64,000 nt of DNA. Origin: Impatiens glandulifera (taxonomy: Eukaryota; Streptophyta; Magnoliopsida; Ericales; Balsaminaceae). Numbering within the stretch: position 1 is the stretch's first letter; every line of letters begins with the position of its first letter. The notes below the pieces were generated by a model. That model was not told the DNA's origin. It saw nothing but the letters and a program-made list of their open reading frames with translations, and did not search any database. This document shows positions 45,370 through 58,689 of the stretch, piece by piece. The stretch is from assembly GCF_907164915.1 (NCBI RefSeq), contig NC_061867.1, positions 45,542,242 through 45,606,241 on the forward strand, written 5' to 3'. Both the position numbers and the translations under genes were made by a program.

Positions 45370-45657
45370 TGTTGGAATTTGGGCTCATATTTTATTAGAG
45401 TTTATATATTGTAATTGGGCTTTAAGTCTTCATTGGGATTAGGAGTAGTAGTTTAGTCTTTTGTATTTTAATGTACTCCTATAAATAGAGACATTGTAAC
45501 CTATGGTTACTTGGACCATAGTTCATGGAAAATCAATAGAATGGACGACTCCCCGAGGATGTAGGCATTATTGATCGAACCTCGTGTTCTTTATTATTCT
45601 TTAGCACTTTATCTCTATATCTTCTTTTATCGTGTGTTTAGATTAAATATTTTCTCA
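45370..45657 (+). mobile_element. Copia-type LTR with primer-binding site
   Basis: The 288-bp LTR begins TGTTGGAATTTGGGC and ends TTTTCTCA, with 'TATAAATAGAGACATTG' at about 45481 as TATA region. Five bases later TGGTATCAGAGC (45663-45674) is a textbook initiator-tRNA primer site. Coding sequence that should follow is not recognisable, so this is a 5' LTR of a gutted element. Confidence 0.85.
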
Positions 45658-45674
45658 AAAAGTGGTATCAGAGC

Positions 45675-46950
45675 ATGTTTTGAGAATATTTATCCTTATC
45701 TATTTATGAAGATATGATAGAAACCCTAACCACCATTGAAGAAGTTGTTGGATATTTGTGCTTTTGTTGAATATTGTTGATTGTTTGAGAAAACGGCTTT
45801 AGTTGTAGAAAAATTAGTCGTTGTGAAGATTTGAGTTGAAATCTTCAATTTCTAAGGAGATGTCAACGGTCGTTAAAATATTTCTTAGTTTGGGGCGAGG
45901 ATATCTTGAGAAGAAGAGAGAGGAAGACAATGAGTTTTTTGTTCTTCTCGAAGGCGCTAATGGGTGCAGATGACGAAAAGTCGTCGTGTAGGTAACGACG
46001 CCAAAATGAAGAATATGAGGTATATTCTTTTGACTTATTTTAATTTGGGATATATGCTCTATTAAAATATGAAAAATATATCTCCATACATATTCCATAT
46101 ATAGATATTATATTATGATATATAGAAGGTGCCAATAATCTTTGAAGCGGTCAACAACTAAGACTTTTTCAACTAAGAATTTTTCTTTAAGTTTCGTTTG
46201 ATTTCATAAAATAGGTTTAAGACCTATTTGATTCCAATTTTCAGAAGTAAAAGCCTTGTTTGATTTTAATCAAATTCTCAAAGATTTGTATGCTTTGATC
46301 TTGAATTTGTATTGAGGCTTATTTGACTTAAATTTCTCAAAGATGGAGATTTGTGATTTATCTTCTATGATATTTAATATTCGTCAATATGGAGATTGAA
46401 ATTTGGAGTTGAAAAAAAAAGGTGGAGTGCTTATTCGATGTTGTAGATTGTGGAAGACAGTTGATGCAACATGTAAAGGGTTTTCTAATTAAAACGAGTG
46501 ACTTTAATGTTTGTTTGCAGAGTGTGGTTTTGATATGTGTGTATAAAGACCGGAATTGGACTTGCATCAAACCTTGTGAGTAGGTTTTGATTGGCAATCC
46601 CGGTAAGTGCTGGTACGAAGTTGTCAAGTGGGTATTCATGCCTCAAAGGTTTACCAAGAATGATAATTTCTAATGTATGAGTTGAGAGTGCACTAATCAT
46701 ATACATAGTTTTTTACTATGTAGGATTTGGCTAGAAGAATGTGGAGAACAAACGATACATCTTCATGTTTGTTGAAAATTAGTTAGAGGTTTTATTATAA
46801 CCAATTATTGTATTGGAATACATGAGTGACATTATTTCACTATGTTGAGGGCTTTGATTTGAAGAAATTCTCGGTTAAAATAAGTTTAGGGAGATTTTTC
46901 TTTGGAAAATGGTTATTGAATAAGTCAAATTAAAACAGAGATAGAGAAAA
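45675..46950. other. Region after the LTR, no protein recognised
   Basis: Expected to be leader and gag of the plus-strand copia element, but no gag motif is readable in any frame. Open frames here (for example 45814-46098 minus) do not look like proteins. Confidence 0.45.
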
Positions 46951-46964
46951 AATCTAGCAACAGA

Positions 46965-47990
46965 TTTTCGCCTACAACCGCGCAGAATTTATCAAATTGA
47001 CGATCGAAGATTCAAACAGAGTCCAATTGCGCTGAGATTTTTGCCTTCAGCACTATCTCTCTACCCTTTGTACCAATTCGGATAGCCAAGAATCTTAAAA
47101 CAAGATTCAAGATTGTGGTCTTCCATGCTACAGTTAAAGCAATACATAGAGGATTTATTAACAAACCTCTTGTTTGTATTGCGATCGGGAACCTTACCAC
47201 GATTGTACTCGTTATACCTCCCAACATCTTTTTTTACATATTGTTCTCTTATAGTCATTGCAGAGTGTTCGACCTTCTCATGATATAGGGTTTGGATCTC
47301 CAATTGTTTTTCCACGCTTAAAGTCATTGAGAATGCCTTGTTTATCGTCGGAAGGGGGTCCATAACTAGAATTTTTTAGTTAGGAGTACGGCTCACTAAG
47401 TCTCATCAAAAACTATATTAGCTTATTACTTTCACACCTATCAACAATCTCTTTAACTACGCTACAAATACAAATTATGTTGCAAATACAATTAGGAGCT
47501 AGTTGTAGACATTGCAGCTCATCCCAAAGCTTTTTCAGCTTAGTAAAATATTTTTCCAAACTCATCGTACCTTGAGTAGTAGAGTTTATTTCCTTCTGAA
47601 TGTGGTATAGCCTCCATATCTTTCCTTCAATTCATCCCACGGTATCTCAACTGTAATGGTAAAATTAAAAGCCTCGTTTATCTTTTTTTCAAAACAGTTC
47701 AGAGTCCAAGACCCGACCGTTCATACAGTCAGTCTTATCCCATTTTTCGATCTTAACCAAGTTCTCAGTTGGCCTTTCGCACGTTCCGTTGATGAAAAAT
47801 CAATTTTTGATTTTGCACCGAGAGCTATTCTCACAGCCCTGTTCCAGGTCATGTAGTTATTAAAATTGAGAAGGGTATATATCATTTTAGAACTATGGTT
47901 ATTAGTATATTGTAGGTGGAAAGTGAATCGACTACAAAAAGCTCTGGCACATTAGAGTTTTCGGTATTAATCATTGCATCTATGATACCA
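46965..47990 (-). mobile_element. Copia gag remnant with zinc knuckle and primer site
   Basis: From right to left the minus strand shows TGGTATCA (47990-47983) as primer site, WNRAVRIALGAKSKIDF near 47840, an IPWDELKERYGG block near 47640, and a frame 47363-47061 with CFNCSMEDHNLESCFKILG, a CCHC zinc knuckle followed by GYPNWY. This is the gag of a copia family different from that at 36729. Internal stops show decay. Confidence 0.8.
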
Positions 47991-48165
47991 TGTAACAAAT
48001 AAAGCACTGAGATGATGGAATTTCTTAGGTATTTCATGTGAGGCATGAACCTCTATTTATATACATAAATGAATCAACTATGGCTAATATTGTATTTACA
48101 TTGAATGAATTTGGTAAAACTATACAATCTAGTAAAAGTAATAATATTGTTAGGACACACATGAT
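47991..48165 (-). repeat. Probable copia LTR end
   Basis: Adjoining the primer site is sequence with a reverse-strand TATA-like 'TATAAATAGAGG' near 48050. The outer boundary is guessed from 'aggacacaca' and is uncertain. Confidence 0.4.
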
Positions 48166-49540
48166 ACCATTGGTGAGGTTAAGAGTGATAATATATTATA
48201 TGTGCACATATGATAGTGGAGACATAAATAAATAATTCTCATATCCATTAACTTTATTTACTAAATTGATGAATTATAATCATCGAAACAATCTAGCCTT
48301 TAAATAGGTTTCTCTCTCCATCTATCTCTTTCATTACACCCTGGCCTATCATTATAGAATGATTCTGTTCCTCCAGTACTGCCCATTAGCCTCACTGTCC
48401 ACTGCTCGCACATACATGGAAAACACCCACAAATTTATTGTCCTTTTTATGGACCATTTCGTTATGGCCATTCATTATTTTCAAGGTTGAAATCGTGTTT
48501 CATAAATAAATTAATTTGGATTAATAATAGCTTATAGAATCTTAACTTATTTTTTAGAAACATTAAGATCTTGTTAGGTTGAATTTTAAAAATAAAATTC
48601 AATATAATTATATATCATTTCATCAATTTTTTCATTAATCACCTCACTCAATTATTATTAATGAAAATATTAAAATTTTATATTTTTCTTTTTAAAAATA
48701 TATTTTATTATTATTTATTAATACTTTTTAAATCATTTTATTAAAAAAATATATTTTTCAAAATCAACACCAATTGAATTTTGTTAATGATCCAAAGTTT
48801 ATACAAATAAACCTATACCTAATAAATGGTGAAATGGCTCACACTAAAAATAATTTCATTGAACTGAAGGATTTTTTCCGGTGAAAGATAGGCTAGCTTT
48901 TTCTTTATTTTTCAATATCTAAACTGAATTTATTACATAGAGTAGACTAGTACAATAATACAAATAAATTAAAAAGATTTTTTTTGTAGGGAACAAAACA
49001 TATGCTAACTTTGAAAAATCAAATTCTTACAACAACAAAATAATGAAATAATATAAAAAGATTGACTTGCGTGAAAAAAGGAAAATGTTTATTTTATTTA
49101 ATGAACTATTATCAAGAACTTGTTTTTGTTTCCTCACCTCAACTAACTTGTATTTCATCTTGTTTCTTATACTTTTGAAAATAATTCAAATTATTTCAGC
49201 GACCAAGATTCCATTTTAACAAAATTTATTCTTTTCAAAGTTTAAATAGATTCTAACAAGAAATTAATCTGTATTAAAATTTTGTACATTAATATTTTTA
49301 TCTTGACTCACAACTAGCATGAATCTCGTGCAATTGACTCACAACTAGCATGAATCTCATGCAAGCATGAATTTCGTGCAATTGTACAGATAAGAATATA
49401 TATAAATATTATTTATAAATAAATGTTTTAGATAAAATTAAATTTATTCAATCTAATTAATTTAAAATTAGTTTTAATGTGTAAAAATTAAGTTTAATCT
49501 TAAACTTAATATTAATATATATTTTATTTCATCGGCACCC
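48166..49540. other. AT-rich intergenic DNA with a short duplicated palindrome block
   Basis: No gene seen. A block at 48310-48376 recurs at 56105-56170 and contains ATCATTATAGAATGAT, with 6-bp inverted arms. A short tandem repeat of 'ttgactcacaactagcatga' lies at 49300-49385. Confidence 0.5.
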
Positions 49541-50130
49541 ACTTAACCCCTCAATTGACCCGAATCTTGTGACTCACACTTTTTTATATACATTTTTTAT
49601 CCCCTCAGAAAATTATCCACCGATCTTAGTCGACCTCAATTGATAACACACCTCTTATATCTCGTCAAACTCAACCACTAACCCTCCAATTAACTCATAT
49701 CTAGTAACTCACACTTTTTCATATGCCTCTTTATCCCCTCGGCAAACCACCGACTGACTTTGACTCACACTTTTTCATATGCATCTATCTTTCGACAAAC
49801 CACTCACCAATTTTAGTCAACCTCTCATTTACTCTCACTTCAACAAATCAACAATCAATTTCAATTGATCATGGACCTCTTATCCTCAAACCAACCACTA
49901 ACCATCACCCGGCATTCATCGCATTCATCTCGTGACCTCATAATTTGAAATGCTCGTCAAATCAACCATTAATTCTAACCTCACACTCGACAAATTACCC
50001 AGCACTCGACATTCATCTCGTAACATCGCACTTTCAAATGCTCGTCAAACCAACCACTAATTTTGACTCTTGACTCACAATCTACAAACCACCCACCAAG
50101 TTCAATCTCAAACTTTCAGATGTTTATCAT
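49541..50130. repeat. Degenerate 'gactcacactttttcatatg' repeats
   Basis: The phrases 'gactcacactttttcatatg', 'accactaaccctccaatt' and 'cctcttatatctcg' return in varied order at intervals of about 60-100 bp. The stretch is C-rich on the plus strand, unlike its surroundings. No frame or element end was found. Confidence 0.55.
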
Positions 50131-50149
50131 TTGTTTAAAAATTGCATGT

Positions 50150-50702
50150 TATGGAATTTGAACCCTAATCTTAAGCATGAAATGTGAATATTTAAATAGT
50201 TAGACCACTTATAATTATTGAAATAATTTTATTATTTTGTGTAGGTTATATATTTTGTATTTAATATTTATTAACAATAGTTAATTTTTATATTAATTAA
50301 AAAAATATTTACACTCATAAAAGAATATTATATATATATATATATATATAATATAAGAAAATAAATGTATAAAAAAAATATATTTATATAAAATTAATAA
50401 TAAAAATAATATAATATATATATAATTAATCAGAGAGAAAATAATTTGTAAATTTGTATAGAAAAATTAATTATTATTATTATTTAATTACCATTTATAA
50501 AAACTTTAGTCAAGAATGTATTCCTAAAAAAAAAAATTTCATATTTTGAGATTTAACTATGAAATGTGAACATTTAACCGTTAGATCACTTGTAATTTTA
50601 TTATTTTGTGTATTATATATATTGTGTATTTTATTACCAATTAGTTAATTTTATATTAATTAAAAAAATTGTTTATATCATATAAAAAAAGTATATAAAA
50701 AA

Positions 50703-50773
<71 letters not shown>

Positions 50774-50871
50774 ATGAGAAAAATAATATCAAATAAAATA
50801 TCAAATGTATTTATATAAAATTAATAATGAAAAATAATATAATATAATATATACAAAGATAACTACAATAA

Positions 50872-50922
<51 letters not shown>

Positions 50923-51039
50923 AATAAAAAATTTATATATTTTATATGATTAGTGAAAAAAAAAATATATATATATATATAATTAATTAATAAGTGAAAA
51001 AATAAATAAGAAAAAAAATTAGTTATTATTATTACTATT

Positions 51040-51088
<49 letters not shown>

Positions 51089-51423
51089 GTTATTATATAT
51101 ATAAAATTATTGATAAGACAATATAGACTTTATATGATTAGTAAGAGAAAAAAATATATAATTAATAATGAGAGAAAATATATATAATATATTTTTATTA
51201 TTATATATATTTTTTCGCACCAATCTTATAAAATATATATTTTTTTATTAATAATTTTTATATTTATATATAATATTACATATTTATTTTATTTATATAT
51301 ATAATGTTAAATTTAAATTAATGAGAATTTATTAATTAATTGTAAATATATATAATTAATTAATGAAAAAAAATAATAAAACGAAGAAAAATTAGTTATT
51401 ATTATTTATCATTTATAACTACT

Positions 51424-51466
<43 letters not shown>

Positions 51467-52060
51467 TTATTATATATATAATTATTGATAAGACAATATA
51501 TATTTTATATGATTAGTGAGAGAAAATATATATAATATATTTTTATGATTATATATATTTTTTTCACTAATAATATAAAAAACAATTTCATTCGTAATTT
51601 TTATATTTATATATAATATTACATATTTATTTTAGTGATGTATATATTGCTAAATTCAATTAATAGAATTCATTTGATTATTTTATTTGAAGTTAAATTT
51701 TACGAAATCTTAAATTAATATTTAATAATAAATATAACTAATATAGATAAAAAAAATTTAATGCATCTACGTTCATAATTTTAATATTTATTTTATTTAT
51801 ATATATATATAATATAATATAATGAATATAAAAATTATAAAAGTCGGTGTATTTATAACAAAAACAAAAAATTTATATATATATAAAAATAAAATAAATA
51901 TAAAATTATGAAATTAGGTGCATTTATAAAAGAAAAATTATTTATATATATATAAATAAATATAAATATTATGAAGTTAGGTACATTTATAAAAAAAAAT
52001 ATTTATATTTTAAATTAATATTAGTATAGATAAGGAAATATATATTATATAATATATAGT
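50150..52060. repeat. (TA)n-rich region built of ~390-bp diverged repeats
   Basis: A (TA) run of about 60 bp lies near 50707-50770, with others near 50330, 50880, 51045 and 51435. Between them, 'aaatgtgaa…atttaa…gttagaccact' at 50190 returns at about 50555, and 'attgataagacaatata' at 51105 returns at about 51485. Expansion of a transposon or satellite fragment rich in TA is likely. No coding content. Confidence 0.65.
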
Positions 52061-54955
52061 AAGAAAAAACAAAATTTAATTAAAAAAAAAAAGAAAATAG
52101 GAGAATTGTGAAAAAAAAATACTGATGACATGAATTATACTTAATAACAACGTGAATTAATGTGGTGTCTAGCATATTATATATAGAGATTTTGACTCTC
52201 ATTAATGGTGGCCTAATATTAACTTTCTCCCAGTACATTGCAAGAAAAAATGCATTACCAAAATTAGAATCATGTTTCACAAATATGTATTAACATAACA
52301 TTTAACTAATTAAAAATTTTATTTTTTAATAATGATAAAAATTTATTATATTTATTCATATATAAGATATTACGATAAACCGAAAAATCGATTATACTGT
52401 TAACTTGTCTTACCGAACCAAATTGAAATTTACAAAATTAAAGAAAAGTTGACACCAATAGACTGTGATTATATGAATCGTCTAAAGCCGATTCGAAAGC
52501 GATTCAAGCTTTGCGCCGACTCAAACCGCTACTCATAAAACTACACGAAAAAAAAATCAGCCATCTTCTTGTCTCTTTGCTTTCTTTCTATACAAAAATA
52601 AGGAAAATAATGTTTAACATTGTGAATTTACTATTGGCTAAGAAATTATTAATAAATAAGAAATGCAATCTTTCAATTGTAATTTTATGTCTAAAATCCC
52701 AAATCCTTTTATAGATTTATTTTTTATAATTTAGAAGTTCTTAAAATATATATATAATTTTCTATATTTAATATTTTCACATAATAAGGATCGCACTAGA
52801 GGATAATAATATTAGTATCGAAGAATAAAGGGATTAATAGTTCACTTATACTTTAGTCATAAGTAGCAATAACATATGAGATTAGCAATAAGTTCGTAAA
52901 TATATAACAATTATTCAAAGAATTATTTACATTTTTGTTTTAGTTATTGTTTATTTGTTGCTATATATATTAATTAAAATAGAATTTGTTAATATTATTT
53001 AGATAGAGAATATATTTTGTTATATTATTAGTAAGTTTTTTTTATTTAATTATTTTAAAGTTATTCTGAAAATAAGTTCAACGTGAATGTGTGGGAATAA
53101 TAGGGTCAAATATTTTTACAAAAATATCAAACCAATCCATACTATATATCAAATTCGCCGGTTGTAGGGCTGGATGTAAACTCATGATACGGTATAATCG
53201 ATGTAGTGGAGGGGGTATATAGATTTATATCGAAAAAAACCGATCCAATTCGATTCGCGAATATACACAGCGAAACAAAAAGATAATAACAAATATATTT
53301 TTAGAATTAAGATAAAATCAATCTAACCACTAAGCAACTAATATAATAATTATTACTTTTTAAATGTTGAAATATATAAATGGTTTCTACGTATTAACTT
53401 AATGTTAATTATTATTATAAATATTATTTGAATAAAAAAAATAAACACAACTTAAAAGATAAAAATAACCACAAATTATATATACACTCAAATAACCATA
53501 TAAAAAGAACCAATAAAATAAATATCATGTAATTATTACACAATAACTCCTCTCTAACCCCAAATAACCATAATCAAATAAACATTTCTCTCCCTACAAT
53601 CTCTAATAAATAAATAAATATATATATATATATATAATATGTGGCTGGGTGGGCTTAAACCCATTAAAGCCCAAGAGTGGATCCGCCTTTGATTATCATG
53701 AAACTTTTATGAGATTGGAACCGAAGAGCACTGATGGGTCAGTTTTGAGAAAAAATCCTTAGTCTTAAAACTAACATTTTTTTTTAATTTTTATTTTGGA
53801 ATTAAAGAAGAATTAGAATATACTTCACCGCTATGGTTTTCTGCTTAAATTTAAAACATTTTCAAATAGAATCAAATCTGTAATATTTTAGTCTTTTAAG
53901 TAAACTCTTAATACTAGGCTATATTAGTGGGATAGTCTTAAAACAAACATATAAGCTAATAGAAAACATAGATTTGTATTAGAAATGAAAATGAGTTATT
54001 TTACTTGCTTTGTTTCATCTCCTTAACTTGTATTAGTCTCTTTTTTGTTTCATATACAATTTATTTCCGGCATTTTGATCTAGGCTAATTTCCTTTAAGC
54101 ATGACTTGACAAATAATTCACTATAGAACTAACACATTAATCAAGTAACACACCTTGGCCTCTACACAATTTATGCGGCTTCTTAATTAATATTAATTAT
54201 TAACAGAGGAATTCTTATTTAAAACTCGAGCTTGGATCGTTTTCAATAAATATAACTCTAATTTTGAATCGTGTCATATTACTCAAATCATAAAAAAAAA
54301 AATTCCAATGTTCATAAAAAGTATGATTGAATAAATATTAAATAAGTTAGATTCTCAAATCTCTTATGTTTAAGTGAAATCTTATTTCATTATCTATGCT
54401 CTCTAATTTAAAATAAAAAATAAGTATATCATACCAAAAAAAAATGAAAATGATTTTAAGCTTTAACCAAACTTTAAATTTGTGTCACATCAGGATTGAA
54501 TTATCACAATTTTAACTATTTAAATATTTGTTTTAAACATACAAACGTATGTATTCTTATTTTAATATAATATTTTGTTTTGTTAATTAGTCCATCACAT
54601 TTATAAAAAAAACTAACAATTCTTTCTCACACAATTTTTAAAACAATTAAATCACATTCCAAAAATTGAAACGCATGAAAATCAAAAGTTAATAAATTTA
54701 AAAAATAATCCAAATCAAATACTCAAAGTAACGTTGTTCTGAAATTATGTGAAAAAACAAATATAAAATTTATCTATTTTTGAATTTTACAACTTTTTTT
54801 TTTATCATATAACGTGTTTTGTAGAAATTTTCAAAATATATTTGAGAATTTAAAACATATAAATATTAAAAGGAGGATACAAAATTTAAAAAATAATATG
54901 TCCAAAAGTTTATAAAGTTATTTTCATCTTTAAAGACAATAAAGGTGTCTGTTAC
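52061..54955. other. AT-rich intergenic DNA, nothing supported
   Basis: Short frames only. A GC-richer patch at about 53155-53290 ('gggctggatgtaaactcatg … cgaatatacac') may be a decayed hAT-like element. Nothing else stands out. Confidence 0.5.
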
Positions 54956-55110
54956 GTACTCTGTTCTTAATATTATTATTACAGCTAAGCCGGCAGCCTG
55001 CAAATTCTTTGAGATATATAATTACTGCGCTGCTGAGATAAGGAGGCTATTTGCATGTTTCGTCCTATTCACTGTTTCTAGTCACGGCAGCTTTTGTGAG
55101 GATTTCTTAG
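54956..55110. repeat. Diverged duplicate of 57230-57390
   Basis: 'gccggcagcctgcaaattc', 'attactgc' and 'tcctattcactgtttctagtc' appear in the same order near 57265-57360. About 2.3 kb separates the copies. Confidence 0.65.
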
Positions 55111-56930
55111 TTAAATAATTTTATCTTCAAAATTTTCAAATAATCTTATAATGGATATTAAGAGATTAAACATTACAGATTTGATTTCTTCTAAAAAACG
55201 TCTTTAGATTGAAATTGAAGAGATTTAAGATTGTGGTTAATACTCGCATCTAAATTTATAGACTCGGTGAATCATCCCTCTTCTAACTTAACGTCAAGAA
55301 AAAACGCCATATGCCCAAACCCTAATATGATATATCTATATATATATATATATAATATTAAAAAAAATTATTTTAAATATATATATATATGACAAAAGTG
55401 CCATCCGATTCTTCTTAATTGGCCTTTTGAAATGTCTATTTTCATTTCGTCCATACGTTCAGTGTTACAGCTTTCTTTCTCTCTCTCCTCTCCTCCACAC
55501 AATTTACAGCTTGTTTTTCAATTTTTATTTTTTTTAATGTTAAAGAGTTAATTTATCTGAAATTTGGGTAAAAGTTTGCTTATTGAAATTTAAAAATATA
55601 TATAGTTTGGTAGAGTTGAATGAACATTCTACTTTCAAAATAAATGAGAGAAAATATTAAATAAAAAATATTTTAATATTTTAAAGGATAAAATGAATGA
55701 TGAGATAGATGAAATGAAACATGAAAAAATATTAATTTTTAGGTAAATTACCAAAAACAATTCATTATCAAACAAGTTCTTAAGAGTTAGATTAATTCAA
55801 CTTTTTTTTTCAGTTTTATAGTTTTGTAACTTATTATATTAAATTAATGAATTAGGATAATCTTTTCAATTTAATACATTATAATTGAGATTAAAATGGT
55901 ATTTTTGATTTTAAGCATCTATTTTTGTCATTTTGACCTATTTTAATGAGTTTTGTCATTTTAATATATTTTATTGAGTTTATAATTAATATCTTATAGA
56001 AAAAAATGTTAGAATTAATTGACTTAGATAATTGACTCAAATTACAATAGCAAATTTTTAGTTTAATCACTCTGTAATCATCTAATCAAACTAGTCCTAG
56101 GAGAGGTTTCTCTCCCTCTCTCTCATTCCAACTTGGCCTATCATTATAGAATGATTTTGTTCCTCTATAACAATGACTCGTTTGATTTGTGGTTTTTGTA
56201 TATATATATAATTTTTCAGTATTTTATCCAAAAATCTAATCGTAATTTCATCCATCAATTCAACCATTTAATCAATCTTTTTATATAATTTAAATATCAA
56301 AATTAGGGATGGCGACAAGTACACTAATTTAATTACTCAACGATTTTTTTTTGTCCTAAAATAACTTTTATAGACCCAAAATGAGCGTTTCAGAATATTT
56401 TTTCTTTCTTAACCACGTACGTTTTGAGACTCAAAATTAGCTTTTAACATTTTCTTTCTTATCCACGTGAGATGCTAAGTTGATTCATAGACTTACTTTC
56501 TCTGATTTTTTTTAACTTTCTAAATTAATTTTTAACTAATATTTTTTAAAGTATCCAACAAACATTATCTTAACTAATTAACTAATAAATGACTATAATA
56601 TTCATATTAGAACTAATTTGAGTTATTTGAAAATTTCAATATGAGTTTGTCATAAAAGTAAAAAATTAAATAAATTAAAAATAGCATTTTGATATAGGCT
56701 CGTTAAACACAATTTGCTTCCCTTATTATTAAAAAAAGTATATATTTGTAAGAAAATGAGTTTTGTCTCAATTAATGTCTCAAATCAGATTATCATTAGA
56801 AAACACACTTAAAAAATAAAATAAAAAGTAAAAAATATTATATACATAAAAAAAAAGTGATGAAACCTATTTAGTTAAATGATACTAACATAAAAATAAA
56901 GACAATATTAAAGAGATCTGTTATGTACTC
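55111..56930. other. AT-rich intergenic DNA
   Basis: No gene supported. It includes a CT-rich tract near 55475 ('ctttctctctctcctctcc') and the second copy of the palindrome block at 56105-56170. Confidence 0.5.
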
Positions 56931-57221
56931 AGTGTCGGTCCTGAGATTTGGGCTGCCCCAGTCTCGGGTAAAAAAAGATCAAAAATATTGTTGCCCTAAG
57001 TCTATTTTAAAAATAGATTAAAAAAATAACTTTTAATTAGATTTGAACCCGCAATAAACTAAATATTTTAAATACATATCTTTCACCACTGAGCTAGAAT
57101 ACTTTTTGTTTAAAATTATAACAAATTTAATAAAAATATTTTATTAATTTTAATAATTGGACTGCCTTAAAGAGTGAGATACCCTAGCTCAAGGGTTTGC
57201 TGGGCTTACCCAGAGCCGACC
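56931..57221 (-). mobile_element. hAT-like MITE containing tRNA-like promoter boxes
   Basis: The 291-bp segment starts AGTGTCGGTCCTGAG and ends CAGAGCCGACC, imperfect inverted ends, flanked by ATGTACTC and ATGTACTA (8 bp, one mismatch). On its minus strand TAGCTCAGTGG (near 57090) and GGGTTCAAATC (near 57045) match the tRNA A and B boxes with roughly natural spacing, so part may derive from a tRNA or SINE. Confidence 0.65.
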
Positions 57222-58689
57222 ATGTACTACCACTAATTGAGACCAACCAATAGTAATATTAATTAATTGCAGCCGGCCGCCTGCAAATTCATGAAAAAAT
57301 TACTGCACTAAAATGTAAAAAATAATAATAATTCGTCCTATTCACTGTTTCTAGTCTTGTAGGTTTTGTGAGGAATTGTTAGTTATAAACAATATATATT
57401 CAAATAATAAATTAAGTTCACTTTAATCATAATACAAAGCATTGAAATCATAAAAAGGGAGGCCACAAAATAATAAACAGAAGTAACAGAACTAAAGGGG
57501 AGATGAGATCAACTTGAAATACAATTCTCTTGTTAGTATGATCTGGTCTTACCCCTTTTGTACATTATATAATTCGCATTTTTGTTACTTGATTGTATCT
57601 TTCAAAAATCATAGACCAAGGTACAACTAAATATATAATAATTATGTACTACATGTTTCTTGAGAAAGTAAAACTCCTTTTCATCCATTCAAGATAAATG
57701 GAAAGATCAAATTTTCAAAAGTAATGAGAAGACAACAAAACATCAAACATTAACAAAATGTCAAAATGGAAGTGAATTCAAATTGAAGCTCAAAAGAACT
57801 TATTAGATTAATATTTTTTGGAATTGTGCCTTGATTCGGTTTCTCTTGTGTTGGGCATGGAGAGGGGCTGTTTTTTATCGAAGTATTGACACTTTCTTCA
57901 GTTTTATGGGGCAATGTTGATTTGTTCGTCACTTTATAATGTTTGTTTCAAATTATCATTTTTTATGGTTTTTGACTTGTTAGAGTGTGAGATTTTGGCC
58001 ATAATAATTGAACAATGTTGGAATATCTTTTTTTTATTCTTTTTTTATGAAATGATTTTTTGTTCAAAATAAAAATTAAGTACCTTGCATAATTCACTCA
58101 ATTATTGGTTTAGGTATGGAATTTAGCTTTTCTTCTTCATTTATTCTATTATCAAATCCTTCATTTTATGAAAAAAAAAGTTTAAAATTGACAACTAGAT
58201 CCACGTCCAACTCAATTTTGCAAGGAAAGGTAAGATTCCTAGTAAGTTGAGAATGTTTATTAATCAACACTTAACAAAGTAAATAAAGTTAGAATATTAG
58301 TAATGAAACATACGTTATCGAATCTAGAATTTTATTGTGATGTCTCATATCAAGAAATCACAATAATATGAACTCTTTAAAAGGATGAGTCTAATAGACT
58401 ATATGTACCTTCCTTGGTACCATTTAAATTTGGACTATAATGTCCTAATAGATTACCTAAATTTGTGTTAAATTTAAAAATAATTTAGTTTAGATAAATT
58501 TGACCTAAAAAGGAGTTTTAAACTCAAAAGTAATCCAAATAAATAGACAGGAACCTTTTAAAACTCTATCACGAATTTTTACTAATGGTCAAAATTGAAC
58601 CAAAAAAAATTCATTTAGGTTTAATAACTTTAAACAATGTGAGGGTTGGGAGACTAAGAAATTAAATTCAAAATGATCCTTGAGAATAA
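57222..58689. other. Intergenic DNA, nothing supported
   Basis: 57230-57390 is the partner of the duplicate at 54956. A 60-codon minus-strand frame at 57750-57932 has no recognisable signal or homology. Confidence 0.5.

Noticed and set aside
57043..57095. A functional tRNA gene
   Set aside because: Only A- and B-box-like words are present; no cloverleaf with acceptor stem can be formed.
57750..57932. 60-codon minus-strand frame with Ser/Thr/Pro-rich text
   Set aside because: No signal peptide, motif or neighbouring exon supports it as a peptide gene.
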